NCBI GenBank assembly: GCA_009379815.1
Contig: WHSY01000033.1
Coordinates: 1-47,962, forward strand
Length of the DNA stretch: 47,962 bases
Reading direction: 5' to 3'
Origin: Pseudonocardiaceae bacterium
GTDB lineage: Bacteria; Actinomycetota; Actinomycetes; Mycobacteriales; Pseudonocardiaceae
A program made the translations under genes and the position numbers. Every line of letters begins with the position of its first letter. The stretch's first letter is position 1. Positions 23,428 through 32,693 of the stretch are shown piece after piece. The notes under the pieces are model-generated. The model saw only the letters and a program-made list of their open reading frames with translations. It was not told the origin of the DNA and did no database searches.

Positions 23428-24402
23428 CTACCTCCGCATCGCCCGGGCGAACGATCGCATCGCATCGGAGCTCGACGCCTCGGCGTCGCGGATGGTGCTG
23501 CCCGTGTAGGACATGAACACGTCGTCGAGCGAAGGCCGGGACACACTGACCGAGTCGATCGGCAGGCCGAGCTCGGTGAACAGCCGCGGCACGAACTGCT
23601 CGCCCGACTCGACGGCGAAGGTCACCTCACCCTCGCGCACCGCGGCCGCGATCCCGAACCGGTCGTACAGCGCCGTGATGGCGGCCCCGTCGTCGGCGGT
23701 ACGGATCTGGACCCGGTCGCTGCCGACGCTGGCCTTGAGCGCCTCCGGGGTGTCGAGCGCCACGAGACGGCCGGAGTCGATGATCGCGATCCGGTCGCAG
23801 TGCTCCGCCTCCTCCATATAGTGCGTGGTGAGGAAGATCGTGACGTCCTCGTGGCGCTTGAGCTCGTTGATGTAGCCCCAGATCGAGGAACGGGTCTGCG
23901 GATCGAGTCCCACCGTCGGTTCGTCGAGGAAGAGCACCCGCGGCGAGTGCAGCAGCCCGCGGGCGATCTCCAGCCGTCGCTTCATCCCGCCCGAGAAGGT
24001 GCTCACCCGGCTGCCGCGCCGCTGCTCGAGACCCACCATCTCCAGCAGCGGGCGCAGCCGCTCGGTGGTCGCAGCCTTGGGCACCCCGTAGAGCTCGGCG
24101 TGGAAGCGCAGGTTCTGCTCGGCGGTGAGGTAGTCGTCGAGGGTGGTGTCCTGGAACACCAGCCCGATATTGCGACGCACCTCGGCCCGCTCGGCCACCA
24201 CGTCGTGGCCCGCGACCAGTGCCGAGCCCGCGGTCGGCACGACCAGGGTGCACAGGATGTTGATGGTCGTGGACTTGCCGGCGCCGTTGGGTCCGAGGAA
24301 CCCGAACGTCTCCCCGGGCCCGACCTCGAAGTCGAGCCCGCCGACGGCCTCGATGTCGCCGTAGCGCTTGACGAGGCCGTCGACGGACACCGCAGCGGTC
24401 AT
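23428..24402 (-). CDS. ABC transporter ATP-binding protein (DrrA-like)
   Basis: A 324-residue ATPase with Walker A GPNGAGKST, Q-loop VFQDTTLDDYLTAEQNL, signature FSGGMKRRLEIARGL, Walker B VLFLDEPTVGLDP and H-loop TTHYMEEAEHCDRI. The C-terminal 90 residues form the DrrA-type accessory domain (SVSRPSLDDVFMSYTG). ATG 24402 overlaps the PadR stop (ATGA). Together with the downstream permease it forms a complete half-transporter pair, probably exporting a hydrophobic compound. Confidence 0.95.
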   Translation of the reverse strand: MTAAVSVDGLVKRYGDIEAVGGLDFEVGPGETFGFLGPNGAGKSTTINILCTLVVPTAGSALVAGHDVVAERAEVRRNIGLVFQDTTLDDYLTAEQNLRFHAELYGVPKAATTERLRPLLEMVGLEQRRGSRVSTFSGGMKRRLEIARGLLHSPRVLFLDEPTVGLDPQTRSSIWGYINELKRHEDVTIFLTTHYMEEAEHCDRIAIIDSGRLVALDTPEALKASVGSDRVQIRTADDGAAITALYDRFGIAAAVREGEVTFAVESGEQFVPRLFTELGLPIDSVSVSRPSLDDVFMSYTGSTIRDAEASSSDAMRSFARAMRR

Positions 24403-25067
24403 GACCCGCCGCCCTGGCCCGGGTCGCCGCCCTGGCCGGGGTCGCCGTCGGCGAGGATCTGGTAGAGCGCGCGGCGGGTGTCGGCCAGCACCCGCTGAGC
24501 CTCGGCCAGCTGTGCCTCGGTGCCGGTGTGCACCAGCTGCATGACGGCGCACCAGCTGTGACCCATCTGGTCACGCAGCGCCACCATGGCGTGGGGCACG
24601 GTGTCGGCCACCGAGTCCCAGACCGCCGCGAGCTCGTCGGCGCGCTCGGCGACGTAGCTGCGTCCGGCCTCGGTGAGGTGGACCACCCGCGGCCCGTCCG
24701 CCGTCTCGATCCGCACCAGGCCCTCGTCCTCGAGCTGGGAGATCGTCGGGTACACCGAGCCGGGGCTCGGGCGCCACACCCCGCCGCTGCGCTCGGCGAT
24801 CTCCTGAATGATCTGGTAACCGTGCATGGGCGCCTCGGCGAGCAGCGCGAGCACCGCGGTGCGGACGTCGCCCCGCCGCGCCTTGTGACCGGGCTGGAAC
24901 TGACCACCGAACCCGCCGGTTCCAGCGAAGCCGAACGGGAAACTCTGGTGCGGCCTGCCGCGGAACGGCGCGGACCTGCGTTGCCCCCGTCCCCGCCCGG
25001 CGGCCATCGCCATCCATCCAGCCGGGCCGCCGAACCACGGTCCCGGCATCGCCCACGCGCCGCTCAT
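24399..25067 (-). CDS. PadR-family transcriptional regulator
   Basis: A 222-residue regulator. The N-terminal 60 residues are Gly/Pro/Phe-rich. The winged helix follows: RTAVLALLAEAPMHGYQIIQ, SPGSVYPTISQLEDEGLVRI and LTEAGRSYVAERADEL. A C-terminal helical dimerisation region ends in the short repeat DPGQGGDPGQGG. ATG 25067 has GGTGGGAGC upstream. As first gene of the operon it likely represses its own transcription and the ABC exporter until a ligand binds; palindromes lie just upstream. Confidence 0.92.
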   Translation of the reverse strand: MSGAWAMPGPWFGGPAGWMAMAAGRGRGQRRSAPFRGRPHQSFPFGFAGTGGFGGQFQPGHKARRGDVRTAVLALLAEAPMHGYQIIQEIAERSGGVWRPSPGSVYPTISQLEDEGLVRIETADGPRVVHLTEAGRSYVAERADELAAVWDSVADTVPHAMVALRDQMGHSWCAVMQLVHTGTEAQLAEAQRVLADTRRALYQILADGDPGQGGDPGQGGGS

Positions 25068-25104
25068 GCTCCCACCCGCTCTCACACTATCGGCGACCAT
25101 CGAC

Positions 25105-25119
25105 GATATATCGCGATAC
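25105..25119. promoter_or_regulatory. Overlapping palindromes upstream of padR (candidate operator)
   Basis: CGATATATCG (25105-25114) and TATCGCGATA (25110-25119) are both perfect palindromes sharing five bases, 38 nt upstream of the PadR start in an AT-rich spot of a GC-rich genome. PadR proteins commonly bind such sites next to their own promoter. Binding is inferred. Confidence 0.5.
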
Positions 25120-25147
25120 TCGGACCTGCAAGCGTTGCGGTGATCCT

Positions 25148-25228
25148 GCTGTCCACGAGCTCGACGGGGTGGGGGTTCGCAACACCGATGACCCCGTTGC
25201 TGTCCACGAGCTCGATGGGGTGGGGGTT
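25148..25228. repeat. Duplicated 30-bp element with 51-bp period
   Basis: GCTGTCCACGAGCTCGAYGG plus GGTGGGGGTT occurs at 25148-25177 and 25199-25228 with a single mismatch. Each copy contains the palindrome CGAGCTCG. The spacer between the copies is 21 bp. The 351-bp gap from 25068 to 25418 holds this repeat and the padR palindromes and no gene I can support. Confidence 0.8.
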
Positions 25229-25418
25229 TGGGTTCGCACACCGGGCGCGACCTGTCCCGAAGATCTCAGTATGGTAACGACGCTCGATGCGCCCGACCGG
25301 TCCACGCCGATCCTGCCGGCCGGTATCCCGGGGCGCGACACGTGATGACTATCGGCAGGACCGGAGCGGTAGGCAGCGGAGGCCGCGCGGCAGGCTTCGG
25401 AGGCGTTGGAGGTCTGTC

Positions 25419-26099
25419 ATGGATGTGATCGGCGCCGGATTCGGCCGCACCGGCACTGCCTCGTTCAAGGCGGCGCTGGAGCATCTCGGCTTCGGCCCCT
25501 GCTACCACATGTTCGAGGTGCTCAGCGCGCCCGAGCGGATGCAGGACTGGCAGCATGCTGTCGACGGCAGCAACGTCGACTGGGATCGGGTCTTCGCCGG
25601 CTACCGCGCCACCGTGGACTGGCCCGGCGCCGCGTTCTGGCGCCGGCTGGTCGAGCACTACCCGCAGGCCAAGGTCGTGCTGTCGGTCCGGGATCCGCAC
25701 CGTTGGTGGGAGAGCACCTACAACACGATCTACCAGTTCGCTGCCCGCGATACCGCGCCACCCGAGATGCCCGAAGCGGACTGGCAGCACTTCCGTAAGA
25801 CGCTGCTGCCGACGATCCACGAGATCATCTGGGACGGCACGTTCGGTGGGCGGTTCGAGGACGAGGCGCACGCGATCGAGGTGTTCGAACGCCACAATGC
25901 CGAGGTGCAGCGGGAGGTACCCGCCGACCGGCTGCTCGTGTACGAGGCGCGGGACGGCTGGGCGCCGCTGTGCGAATTCCTCGGTGTCGACGTGCCGCCA
26001 GAGCCGTACCCGCACGTCAACGAGACCGGCTCGCTGGCGGCCACGGTGCAGCGCGTGATGAGCGGCGAGGGCATGGGTCTGCCGCGGCGGCGCGAATGA
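25419..26099 (+). CDS. Sulfotransferase family protein
   Basis: A 226-residue PAPS-dependent sulfotransferase-like protein. The 5'-phosphosulfate loop is GAGFGRTGTASFKAALEHLG at the very N-terminus. The 3'-phosphate-binding region is KVVLSVRDPHRWWESTYNTI. The C-terminal part (RLLVYEARDGWAPLCEFLGV) is typical of the Sulfotransfer_4 type found in fungi, plants and bacteria. ATG 25419 has GGAGG upstream. Its stop overlaps the next start (ATGA), linking it to an arylsulfotransferase-type gene and a sulfatase remnant. The acceptor is unknown. Confidence 0.88.
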   Translation: MDVIGAGFGRTGTASFKAALEHLGFGPCYHMFEVLSAPERMQDWQHAVDGSNVDWDRVFAGYRATVDWPGAAFWRRLVEHYPQAKVVLSVRDPHRWWESTYNTIYQFAARDTAPPEMPEADWQHFRKTLLPTIHEIIWDGTFGGRFEDEAHAIEVFERHNAEVQREVPADRLLVYEARDGWAPLCEFLGVDVPPEPYPHVNETGSLAATVQRVMSGEGMGLPRRRE

Positions 26100-27614
26100 C
26101 GGAGCTGACGCGTCGTCACCTGTTGCTGGGAGGCTCCGCGGTCGGCGTGGCGGCCGTCGGCGGGTTCGCGCTGTCCGGGGCCGTCGCGCCGGGGGTCGTG
26201 CTGGGCTGGTTCTCCGGTGAGCCGGCGCCGAGCGGTCCCGTCGCGCACAGCTTCGTCAGCAGGCCCGACCTGCGCCCGCCGATGGTCACGGTCACCACAC
26301 CGGCCCGGGGAACCGATCCTGGTTACCTGTTCCTGACGCCGGCGCCGGGGTACATGGAGCCGCCCCCGAGCGGCGCGCAGGCCGGCCCGCTGATCATCGA
26401 CAATGCGGGGCAGCCGGTGTGGTTCGCACCCACCCGGGAGGTCCGTTACAACGACTTCACGAACGTGACCGCCGACTTCAAGGTGCAGACCTTCCGCGGT
26501 CAGCGGGTGCTGACCTGGTGGCGCGGCGACGTGTTCGTGCCACCCGGATTCGGGCACGACGGTGAGTTCGTCATCGCCGACGGGTCGTACCGTGAGATCG
26601 CCACCGTGCGCGCCGGTCATGGCCTGCCGGCCGACCTGCACGAGTTCTTTGATCACACCGCGGGAAACCGCGTTGATCATCGCGTATCGCCCGGTGCAGC
26701 ACCAGGGAAGGGCGGTGCTCGAGGGGGTGGTGCAAGAGCTCGACATCGGTACCGGCCGGGTGCTGTTCGAATGGCCGAACCTGCAGCATGTGCCGACGGC
26801 CGAATCGCTGGCACCGCCACCCGGTGACCCGGCGCAGCCCTACGACTACATCCACCTCAACTCGGTTGCCCTGGATGCCGACAACACCCTGCTGGTGTCG
26901 GCGCGCAACACCCAGGCGGTATACAAGATCGCGCGGGACACGGGCGAGGTCGTCTGGCGGCTCGGCGGCAACAACAGTGACTTCACGATGGGCCCCGGTG
27001 CCCCGTTCGTGATGCAACACGATGCCCGCCCGTTGCCCGGCGGCACGCTGAGCATCTTCGACAACGGCGTCCCCCAGCCCAGCGGGGCCGGCTCCCGGGC
27101 CATCGTGTTGCGCTTGGACGAGGCCGCGCACACCAGCGAGGTGGTGCGCGAGCACACCAGCCCCAATGCGCTGCTGGCTGCCAACCAGGGCAACGCGCAG
27201 TTCCTACCGAGCGGGCACGCGTTCGTCAGCTGGGGCAACCAGGCCTGGATCACCGAGTTCAGCCGAGCCGGCAACGTGCTGTTCAACGCCGCCTACGGCC
27301 CCGGCCTGGACACCTACCGCGCCTTCCGCTTCGAGTGGGACGCGACGCCGCCCGAGGCACCGGTCACGGCCGTGCGGCAGCGGCCGGACGGCGGCATGAC
27401 CGTCTACGCCAGCTGGAACGGGGCCACCCGGGTGGCGCGCTGGAGGGTGCTGACCGGTCCGAGCCACGACCGCCTCGCCGTGGCGCGCGAGGCGGATCGC
27501 ACCGGCTTCGAGACCGCCGTCGCCGTCTCCCGGCAGCCCTATGCGGCCGTTCATGCGCTGGATGGCCACGGTGCCGTCCTCGGTAGCTCGGTCGTCGCCC
27601 GAGCGGGAGACTGA
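26096..27614 (+). pseudogene. Arylsulfotransferase (ASST)-family gene with a frameshift
   Basis: The first frame gives a Tat-type signal (TRRHLLLGGSAVGVAAVGGF) and an ASST-like start up to PADLHEF. One extra T in the run at 26645-26650 then shifts the frame. Reading resumes as LITPRETALIIAYRPVQHQG and continues without further breaks to the stop at 27614, through EWPNLQHV, DYIHLNSVALDADNTLLVSA, EVVWRLGGNNSDF and QHDARPLPGGTLSIFDNG. Joined, the protein would be about 505 residues, the normal length for a PAPS-independent exported arylsulfate sulfotransferase. A sequencing error is possible, because both halves look undamaged. Confidence 0.85.
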
Positions 27615-27647
27615 CCATCGCCACCTCCCGAGCGACGTGGGGGACAG

Positions 27648-28076
27648 ATGAGGCAGTGCCGTGCGGGCCGCGCCGTTGCAGCCCGGATACTGGCGGCGGG
27701 GATGGTGGTGGCTGCGGCCGGGTGCACGACCGACGGGACCGGCCCGCCGAACCGGGCACCGGTGAGGCCGAACGTCGTGGTGGTGATGACCGACGACCAG
27801 GACGTCGCGTCGGTGGCCCACATGCCGACGGTGCGGCGCCTGCTGGCCGGCGAGGGCACCTCGTTCTCGCGCAGCTACGCGTCGTTCCCGTTGTGCTGCC
27901 CGTCCAGGGCGACATACCTGACCGGGCAGTACTCGCACAACCATGGGGTGCGCAACAACATCCCGCCCGATGGTGGCTACGGCCGGCTGCGGGAACGGGA
28001 CGTCGAGCTGCGCGACCTCGCCGCCTGCCAGGGGACCGGCTGCCATCAACCCGGCGCCGCAGCCGGACCGGGCTAG
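27648..28076 (+). pseudogene. Truncated sulfatase (lipoprotein type)
   Basis: The first 120 or so residues are a sulfatase start: lipobox AAGC, then RPNVVVVMTDDQDVASVAHM with the metal-binding aspartates, and FPLCCPSRATYLTGQYSHNH containing the formylglycine motif C-x-P-S-R. Homology ends near 28020 (RERDVELRDLAA), where a full sulfatase would continue for another 350-400 residues. The frame stops at 28076, and this stop overlaps the stop of the convergent UbiA gene, so a deletion probably removed the 3' part. The residual ORF could be expressed but would lack the second half of the active site. Confidence 0.82.
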
Positions 28077-29077
28077 ATGCCCGCGACGGCGGCCACGGCG
28101 AGCCCGGCGACCAGCAGCGCGCCGGCCTGCCGGGTGTGTACCCACGCCAGTGCAGCGAACCACAGCGGCCACACCGGGAAGCTCCTCGGCGCCTCGTCGG
28201 GGGCGGCGCGGCGGTAGTACGGCCACACCTTGACCAGCCGGGGCAGCGCCGCCAGGCACACCAGCGCCGGCCACGGCAGCGCCCCGACGCCGACCGAGGC
28301 TGACACCAGCACGTAGAAGGCCACCATCAGACCGAGGGTGGCCGCCCGCGCCCGGCGCTCGCCGAGCATCACGGGCACGGTGCGGATGTTCAGCGGCGCA
28401 TCGTAACCGATCTTGTCGATGTGCTTGCCCATGAGCACGGCCACGCACAGCAGCCCGTATGGCACCGACGCCAGCAGTACCTGCCAGGGCAGCGCGCCGA
28501 CGGCGGCGTAGTAGGTCCCGCCGACCATCAGCGGCCCCCACACCGCGAGCACGTCGAGTTCGCCGAGGCCACGTGCCTTCAGCCGCAGCGGCGGTGCGGT
28601 GTAGGCCACCGACAGCACGAACCCGGCCAGCGCGAACGCCACCACCGGCCAACCCCGGGCAACCGCGAGCACCACCAGTATCGCCAGGTCGGCCACGTTG
28701 ACCAGCACGATCGCGGTCAGCAGCGCCCGCCGCGTGACCAGCCCGGACAGGATCGGGTGCGGAGCGTAGAGCGCGCGGGGGTAGGCCGCGGAGTCGGACC
28801 CGGACGACGTGTCGTACAGGTCGTTGTGCAGGTTGTTCGCCAGGTGCGCCAGCGTGATCCCGATGATCGCGAGCGCCAGCCAGCGCCAGTCCAGCCCCGG
28901 CTCACCGACGGCGAGCAGCGCGGCGACGAGCCCGGCGGTGAGCGTCATCGGCAGCACGGCCGCCCGGCTGACGACGATCCAGCGGGTCACGGCGTCGAGG
29001 CGGCCGGGTGGCGGGTTGGTGGTGCGCAGCGCGTAAAGCCAGCCGCGTGCCCGGGAGCGCTCGCGGGCCTCGGTCAC
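28073..29077 (-). CDS. UbiA-family prenyltransferase
   Basis: A 334-residue integral membrane enzyme of the UbiA/MenA superfamily, which transfers prenyl chains to aromatic or sugar acceptors. The two aspartate-rich motifs are HLANNLHNDLYDTSSGSD and MGKHIDKIGYDAPLNIRT. Eight or nine helices are visible. GTG 29077 follows GAGGGTGACCGG. A menaquinone role is possible but the motifs differ from MenA, so I leave the acceptor open. It is divergent from a PIG-L deacetylase gene. Confidence 0.85.
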   Translation of the reverse strand: MTEARERSRARGWLYALRTTNPPPGRLDAVTRWIVVSRAAVLPMTLTAGLVAALLAVGEPGLDWRWLALAIIGITLAHLANNLHNDLYDTSSGSDSAAYPRALYAPHPILSGLVTRRALLTAIVLVNVADLAILVVLAVARGWPVVAFALAGFVLSVAYTAPPLRLKARGLGELDVLAVWGPLMVGGTYYAAVGALPWQVLLASVPYGLLCVAVLMGKHIDKIGYDAPLNIRTVPVMLGERRARAATLGLMVAFYVLVSASVGVGALPWPALVCLAALPRLVKVWPYYRRAAPDEAPRSFPVWPLWFAALAWVHTRQAGALLVAGLAVAAVAGI

Positions 29078-29193
29078 CCGGTCACCCTCGCATGCCGCGC
29101 ACCCGCACGCCCACCCGTGAGCCGGCCCCTGACGGGGTCCATACCCTCGAGTGACCCCGTAGTGGATACACGAGAGGCACCAGGAGAACGCCG

Positions 29194-29922
29194 ATGACGG
29201 CGACCGACGACGCACCGCTCGACCCGATGCCGACCGACTGGCACCGCGCCCTGGCGATCGCGGCGCACCCCGACGACCTGGAGTACGGCGTCGCCGGGGC
29301 CGTCGCGGCATGGACCGACGCCGGCAAGGAGATCGGCTACCTGCTGGTGACGCGAGGGGAGGCGGGTATCGACCGCGTCGAGCCGCAGCGGGCGGGGCCG
29401 TTGCGGGAGGCCGAGGAGCGGGCCGGCGCCGCCCTGGTCGGCGCGCACCGCGTGGAGTTCCTCGACGGCCACCGGGATGGGGTGATCGAGTACGGGCCGG
29501 CGCTGCGTCGTGAGCTGGCGGGCGCGATCCGGCGGCACCGGCCCGAGCTGGTCGTCACGCTCAACCACCACGACTACTGGGCACCCGGGGCGCCGAACAG
29601 CGCCGACCACCGAGCAGTCGGGCGGGCCGCGCTCGACGCCGTCGCCGACGCCGGAAACCGGTGGATCTTCCCCGAGCTTGTCGCCGACAGTCTCGAACCG
29701 TGGTCGGCACGTCTGATCGCGGTGGCCTCGTCGCCGCACGCCGGCCATGCCGCGGACGTGTCGGCGACGCTCGACCGCGCGATCGCCTCGCTGGCTGCGC
29801 ACCGCACCTACCTGGAATCGCTCGGCCAGGATGCGCGCGCGATCGTCGGGCAGATCACGGGCGCAGCGGCCGCCCGGTTCGGCGGCCGCCCGGCGGTGCC
29901 CTTCGAGCTGATCGGTAGCTGA
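29194..29922 (+). CDS. PIG-L (LmbE-like) family deacetylase
   Basis: A 242-residue zinc-dependent N-deacetylase-like protein. The signature AHPDDLEYG (His25, Asp27, Asp28) is near the N-terminus; the third zinc ligand lies in [13 protein letters not shown]. The segment [20 protein letters not shown] and [10 protein letters not shown] are typical. Mycothiol enzymes MshB and Mca belong to this family but are longer, so a sugar or thiol conjugate is only a guess. ATG 29194 follows AGGAG with a good spacing. Confidence 0.9.
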   Translation: MTATDDAPLDPMPTDWHRALAIAAHPDDLEYGVAGAVAAWTDAGKEIGYLLVTRGEAGIDRVEPQRAGPLREAEERAGAALVGAHRVEFLDGHRDGVIEYGPALRRELAGAIRRHRPELVVTLNHHDYWAPGAPNSADHRAVGRAALDAVADAGNRWIFPELVADSLEPWSARLIAVASSPHAGHAADVSATLDRAIASLAAHRTYLESLGQDARAIVGQITGAAAARFGGRPAVPFELIGS

Positions 29923-29963
29923 CCGGCCCGCAGGGCTGGCTGACCCTCAGTGCTGGCTGAACC

Positions 29964-30824
29964 TCAGTCGCGGAAGGCGTGGAGGACGGCCGACATGTCC
30001 TTGCCAGCATGGCCCGCGTCGGCGGCGCGGCGGAACTGCCGGTACACCGCCTCCATCACCATCGGCTCGGTCCCGGCCTCGCGCATCGCGGCGATGATCA
30101 GGGCGCTGTCCTTGACCGCGCCGTCGAGCCCGAATGCGGGCGGGAACCGACCGGCGATCATCGCCTTGCCCTTGAGGTGCGCGTACGGGCTGTCGGTGGC
30201 GCCGCCGTCGATGGTGTCGAGGAACAGTTGCGGGTCCAGCCCGAGGTCGCGGGCCAGCGCAACCGACTGGGCGGTGGCCACGGTGATCATCTGTACCCAG
30301 GCGTTGACGGCGAGCTTGAGCCTGCTCGCCTCGCCGGGCTCGTCGCCCACCCAGGTGGTCCTGCTCCCGACGGCGTCGAAGACCGGCGCCACCTTCGACT
30401 GCAGCTCGCCGGAACCGGCGGCGAGCACGACGAGCGTGCCCTGCTCGGCGGGTTGCTTGGTGCCGAGCACGGGAGCATCGACGAAGCCGGTCCCGTGCGC
30501 GCGGGCGAGGCCCGCGAGCTGCTCGATGCCCGCCACGCCGACGGTGGCCATCTGCGCCCACACCGCGTCGGCGGGGACGGCGGGCAGCGCCTCGCCCATC
30601 ACACCCGCGACCGAGTCGGCGTCGAAGAGCATCGTGACGACGACCTCGGCGTCACGGACCGTAGCGGCGGGGGAGTCCGCGACGCGGGCACCGCCGTCAC
30701 CCAGCGGCTCGGCCTTGCTCCGGGTGCGGTTCCACACGCTGACGTCGTGCCCGGCATGCACCAGATTCCGCGCCATCCCGGCGCCCATGATCCCGGTTCC
30801 CAGCACGGCTACCCGCTTCGTCAC
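29964..30824 (-). CDS. NAD(P)-dependent beta-hydroxyacid dehydrogenase
   Basis: A 286-residue enzyme of the 3-hydroxyisobutyrate dehydrogenase family. The Rossmann start is VAVLGTGIMGAGMARNLVHA followed by GHDVSVWNRT. The substrate region is FVDAPVLGTKQPAEQGTL, and the catalytic lysine lies in EASRLKLAVNAW. The C-terminal helical half ends GHAGKDMSAVLHAFRD. GTG 30824 has AGGGGG upstream. Substrate cannot be set; relatives reduce succinic semialdehyde, tartronate semialdehyde or imines. Confidence 0.9.
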   Translation of the reverse strand: MTKRVAVLGTGIMGAGMARNLVHAGHDVSVWNRTRSKAEPLGDGGARVADSPAATVRDAEVVVTMLFDADSVAGVMGEALPAVPADAVWAQMATVGVAGIEQLAGLARAHGTGFVDAPVLGTKQPAEQGTLVVLAAGSGELQSKVAPVFDAVGSRTTWVGDEPGEASRLKLAVNAWVQMITVATAQSVALARDLGLDPQLFLDTIDGGATDSPYAHLKGKAMIAGRFPPAFGLDGAVKDSALIIAAMREAGTEPMVMEAVYRQFRRAADAGHAGKDMSAVLHAFRD

Positions 30825-30965
30825 GTGGCCCCCTGTCGGTCGCTGCCCAGCCTGCCTGCTCAGGCTCCCACCGGGGACGACTGTCACTCCAGCGGGGCGC
30901 AGGCTTCCCTGTGAAGCCGTCGGGTTGGCACTATCGGCAGGTCGTGCCCGGACAGAGGAGGAGCC

Positions 30966-32687
30966 GTGACTGACGCCACAACCTCGGCGAGCTTCGACGC
31001 GTTCGCCGAAGCGCGAGAGTTCCTGCTCGTGCACCGGGAAGACTACGACCGGGCCGGGCGTGACTTCCGGTGGCCCGCGTTGACCGACTTCAACTGGGCG
31101 CTGGAATGGTTCGACCATCTCGGCGCCGACCCGGCCAGTGCGGACCGTCCGGCGCTGTGGATCGTCGAGGAGGACGGGTCCGAGCAGCGCCTGACGTTCG
31201 CGGAGATGTCCTGGCGCTCGAACCAGGTGGCGAACTGGCTGCGTTCGCTGGGCGTCGGGCGCGGCGACCGGATCGTGCTGATGCTCGGCAACCAGGTGGA
31301 GCTGTGGGAGACCATCCTCGCGACGATGAAGCTCGGCGCGGTGCTCATCCCGGCCACGACACTGCTCGGTCCGGCCGACCTGTCCGATCGGATCGAGCGC
31401 GGCGGTGCCGGCTTCGTGGTGGCGCGGTCGGCGGATGCGGCCAAGTTCGCAGACGTCAAGGGGTCCTACGGCCGTATTGCGGTCGGTGACCCCGTGGAAG
31501 GCTGGGCGCACTACGGGGAGGCCTACGACCAGTACTCCTGGTTCGAGCCCGACGGTCCCACCTCGGCGACCGACACGTTGCTGCTCTACTTCACCTCGGG
31601 CACCACCGCCCAACCCAAGCTGGTCGAGCACACCCACGGTTCCTACCCCGTCGGACACCTCTCCACGATGTTCTGGATCGGCCTCGAGCCCGGCGACGTG
31701 CACCTCAACATCTCGTCCCCCGGTTGGGCCAAGCACGCGTGGAGCAACGTCTTCGCGCCCTGGATCGCCGGCGCGACCGTAATGATCTACAACTACTCCC
31801 GGTTCGACGCCGACGCGCTGCTCGCGCAGATGCAGCGCTGCGGTGTGACCAGCTTCTGCGCCCCGCCGACCGTGTGGCGGATGCTGATCCAGGCCGACCT
31901 GTCCGCGCTGCAGGACCCGCCGTCGAAGGTCGTCGGCGCGGGTGAGCCGCTGAACCCCGAGGTCATCGAGCAAGTGGAGAAGGCGTGGGGCCGGACGATC
32001 CGGGACGGTTTCGGGCAGACCGAGACCACCGTGCAGATCGCCAACCCACCAGGGGCGCGCGTCGTCCCTGGCTCGATGGGCCGCCCGATGCCGGGCTACT
32101 CCGTCGCGCTGGTCGACCTCGCCACCGGCGAGTCGGGTGACGAGGGCGAGATCTGCCTGGACCTCGCGGCGCGACCGCTGGGGCTGATGGTCGGCTACCG
32201 CGACGACGACGAGCGCACCGCGGAGGTGATGCGCGGCGGCTACTACCACACCGGTGACGTCGGGTCGCGCGACGAGGACGGTTACATCACCTACGTCGGC
32301 CGTTCCGACGACGTGTTCAAGGCCTCGGACTACCGGATCTCGCCGTTCGAGCTGGAGAGTGCGCTCATCGAGCACGAGGCTGTCGCCGAGGCGGCCGTGG
32401 TGCCCTCACCGGACCCCGTCCGGCTCGCGGTACCCAAGGCGTACGTGGTGCTGGCGGGTGGGTACGAGGCGTCCCGCGAGACCGCCCTGGCGATCCTGCG
32501 CCACGCGCGGGAACACCTGGCCCCCTACAAGCGGATCCGCAGGCTGGAGTTCGGCGAGCTGCCCAAGACGATCTCCGGCAAGATCCGACGGGTGGAGCTG
32601 CGGGGCCGCGAGGACGAGGTGCACGCCGGTGACGGTGCGGTCGAGGGCGAGTACCGCGACGACGACTTCCCCGAGCTCCGCTCGTGA
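30966..32687 (+). CDS. AMP-forming acyl-CoA synthetase (medium-chain / acetyl-CoA synthetase-like)
   Basis: A 573-residue adenylating enzyme that activates a carboxylic acid and loads CoA. Motifs: LLLYFTSGTTAQPKLVEHTH (ATP binding), DGFGQTETT, YYHTGDVGSRDEDGYITYVG and the C-terminal lysine in PKTISGKIRRVEL. The N-terminal segment (FNWALEWFDHLG) matches the acetyl/medium-chain group. GTG 30966 follows AGGAGG. It is followed by the convergent HicAB-like pair and then a second adenylating enzyme, so a small acid-catabolism set is possible. Confidence 0.92.
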   Translation: MTDATTSASFDAFAEAREFLLVHREDYDRAGRDFRWPALTDFNWALEWFDHLGADPASADRPALWIVEEDGSEQRLTFAEMSWRSNQVANWLRSLGVGRGDRIVLMLGNQVELWETILATMKLGAVLIPATTLLGPADLSDRIERGGAGFVVARSADAAKFADVKGSYGRIAVGDPVEGWAHYGEAYDQYSWFEPDGPTSATDTLLLYFTSGTTAQPKLVEHTHGSYPVGHLSTMFWIGLEPGDVHLNISSPGWAKHAWSNVFAPWIAGATVMIYNYSRFDADALLAQMQRCGVTSFCAPPTVWRMLIQADLSALQDPPSKVVGAGEPLNPEVIEQVEKAWGRTIRDGFGQTETTVQIANPPGARVVPGSMGRPMPGYSVALVDLATGESGDEGEICLDLAARPLGLMVGYRDDDERTAEVMRGGYYHTGDVGSRDEDGYITYVGRSDDVFKASDYRISPFELESALIEHEAVAEAAVVPSPDPVRLAVPKAYVVLAGGYEASRETALAILRHAREHLAPYKRIRRLEFGELPKTISGKIRRVELRGREDEVHAGDGAVEGEYRDDDFPELRS

Positions 32688-32693
32688 CCGCAC

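Noticed and set aside
21414-25067. Antibiotic gene cluster around the MetE-like gene and the PadR-ABC exporter
   Set aside because: No biosynthetic core enzyme is present; the exporter operon is self-contained.
25148-25228. CRISPR-like repeat-spacer
   Set aside because: Only two repeat copies, one spacer, no cas genes.
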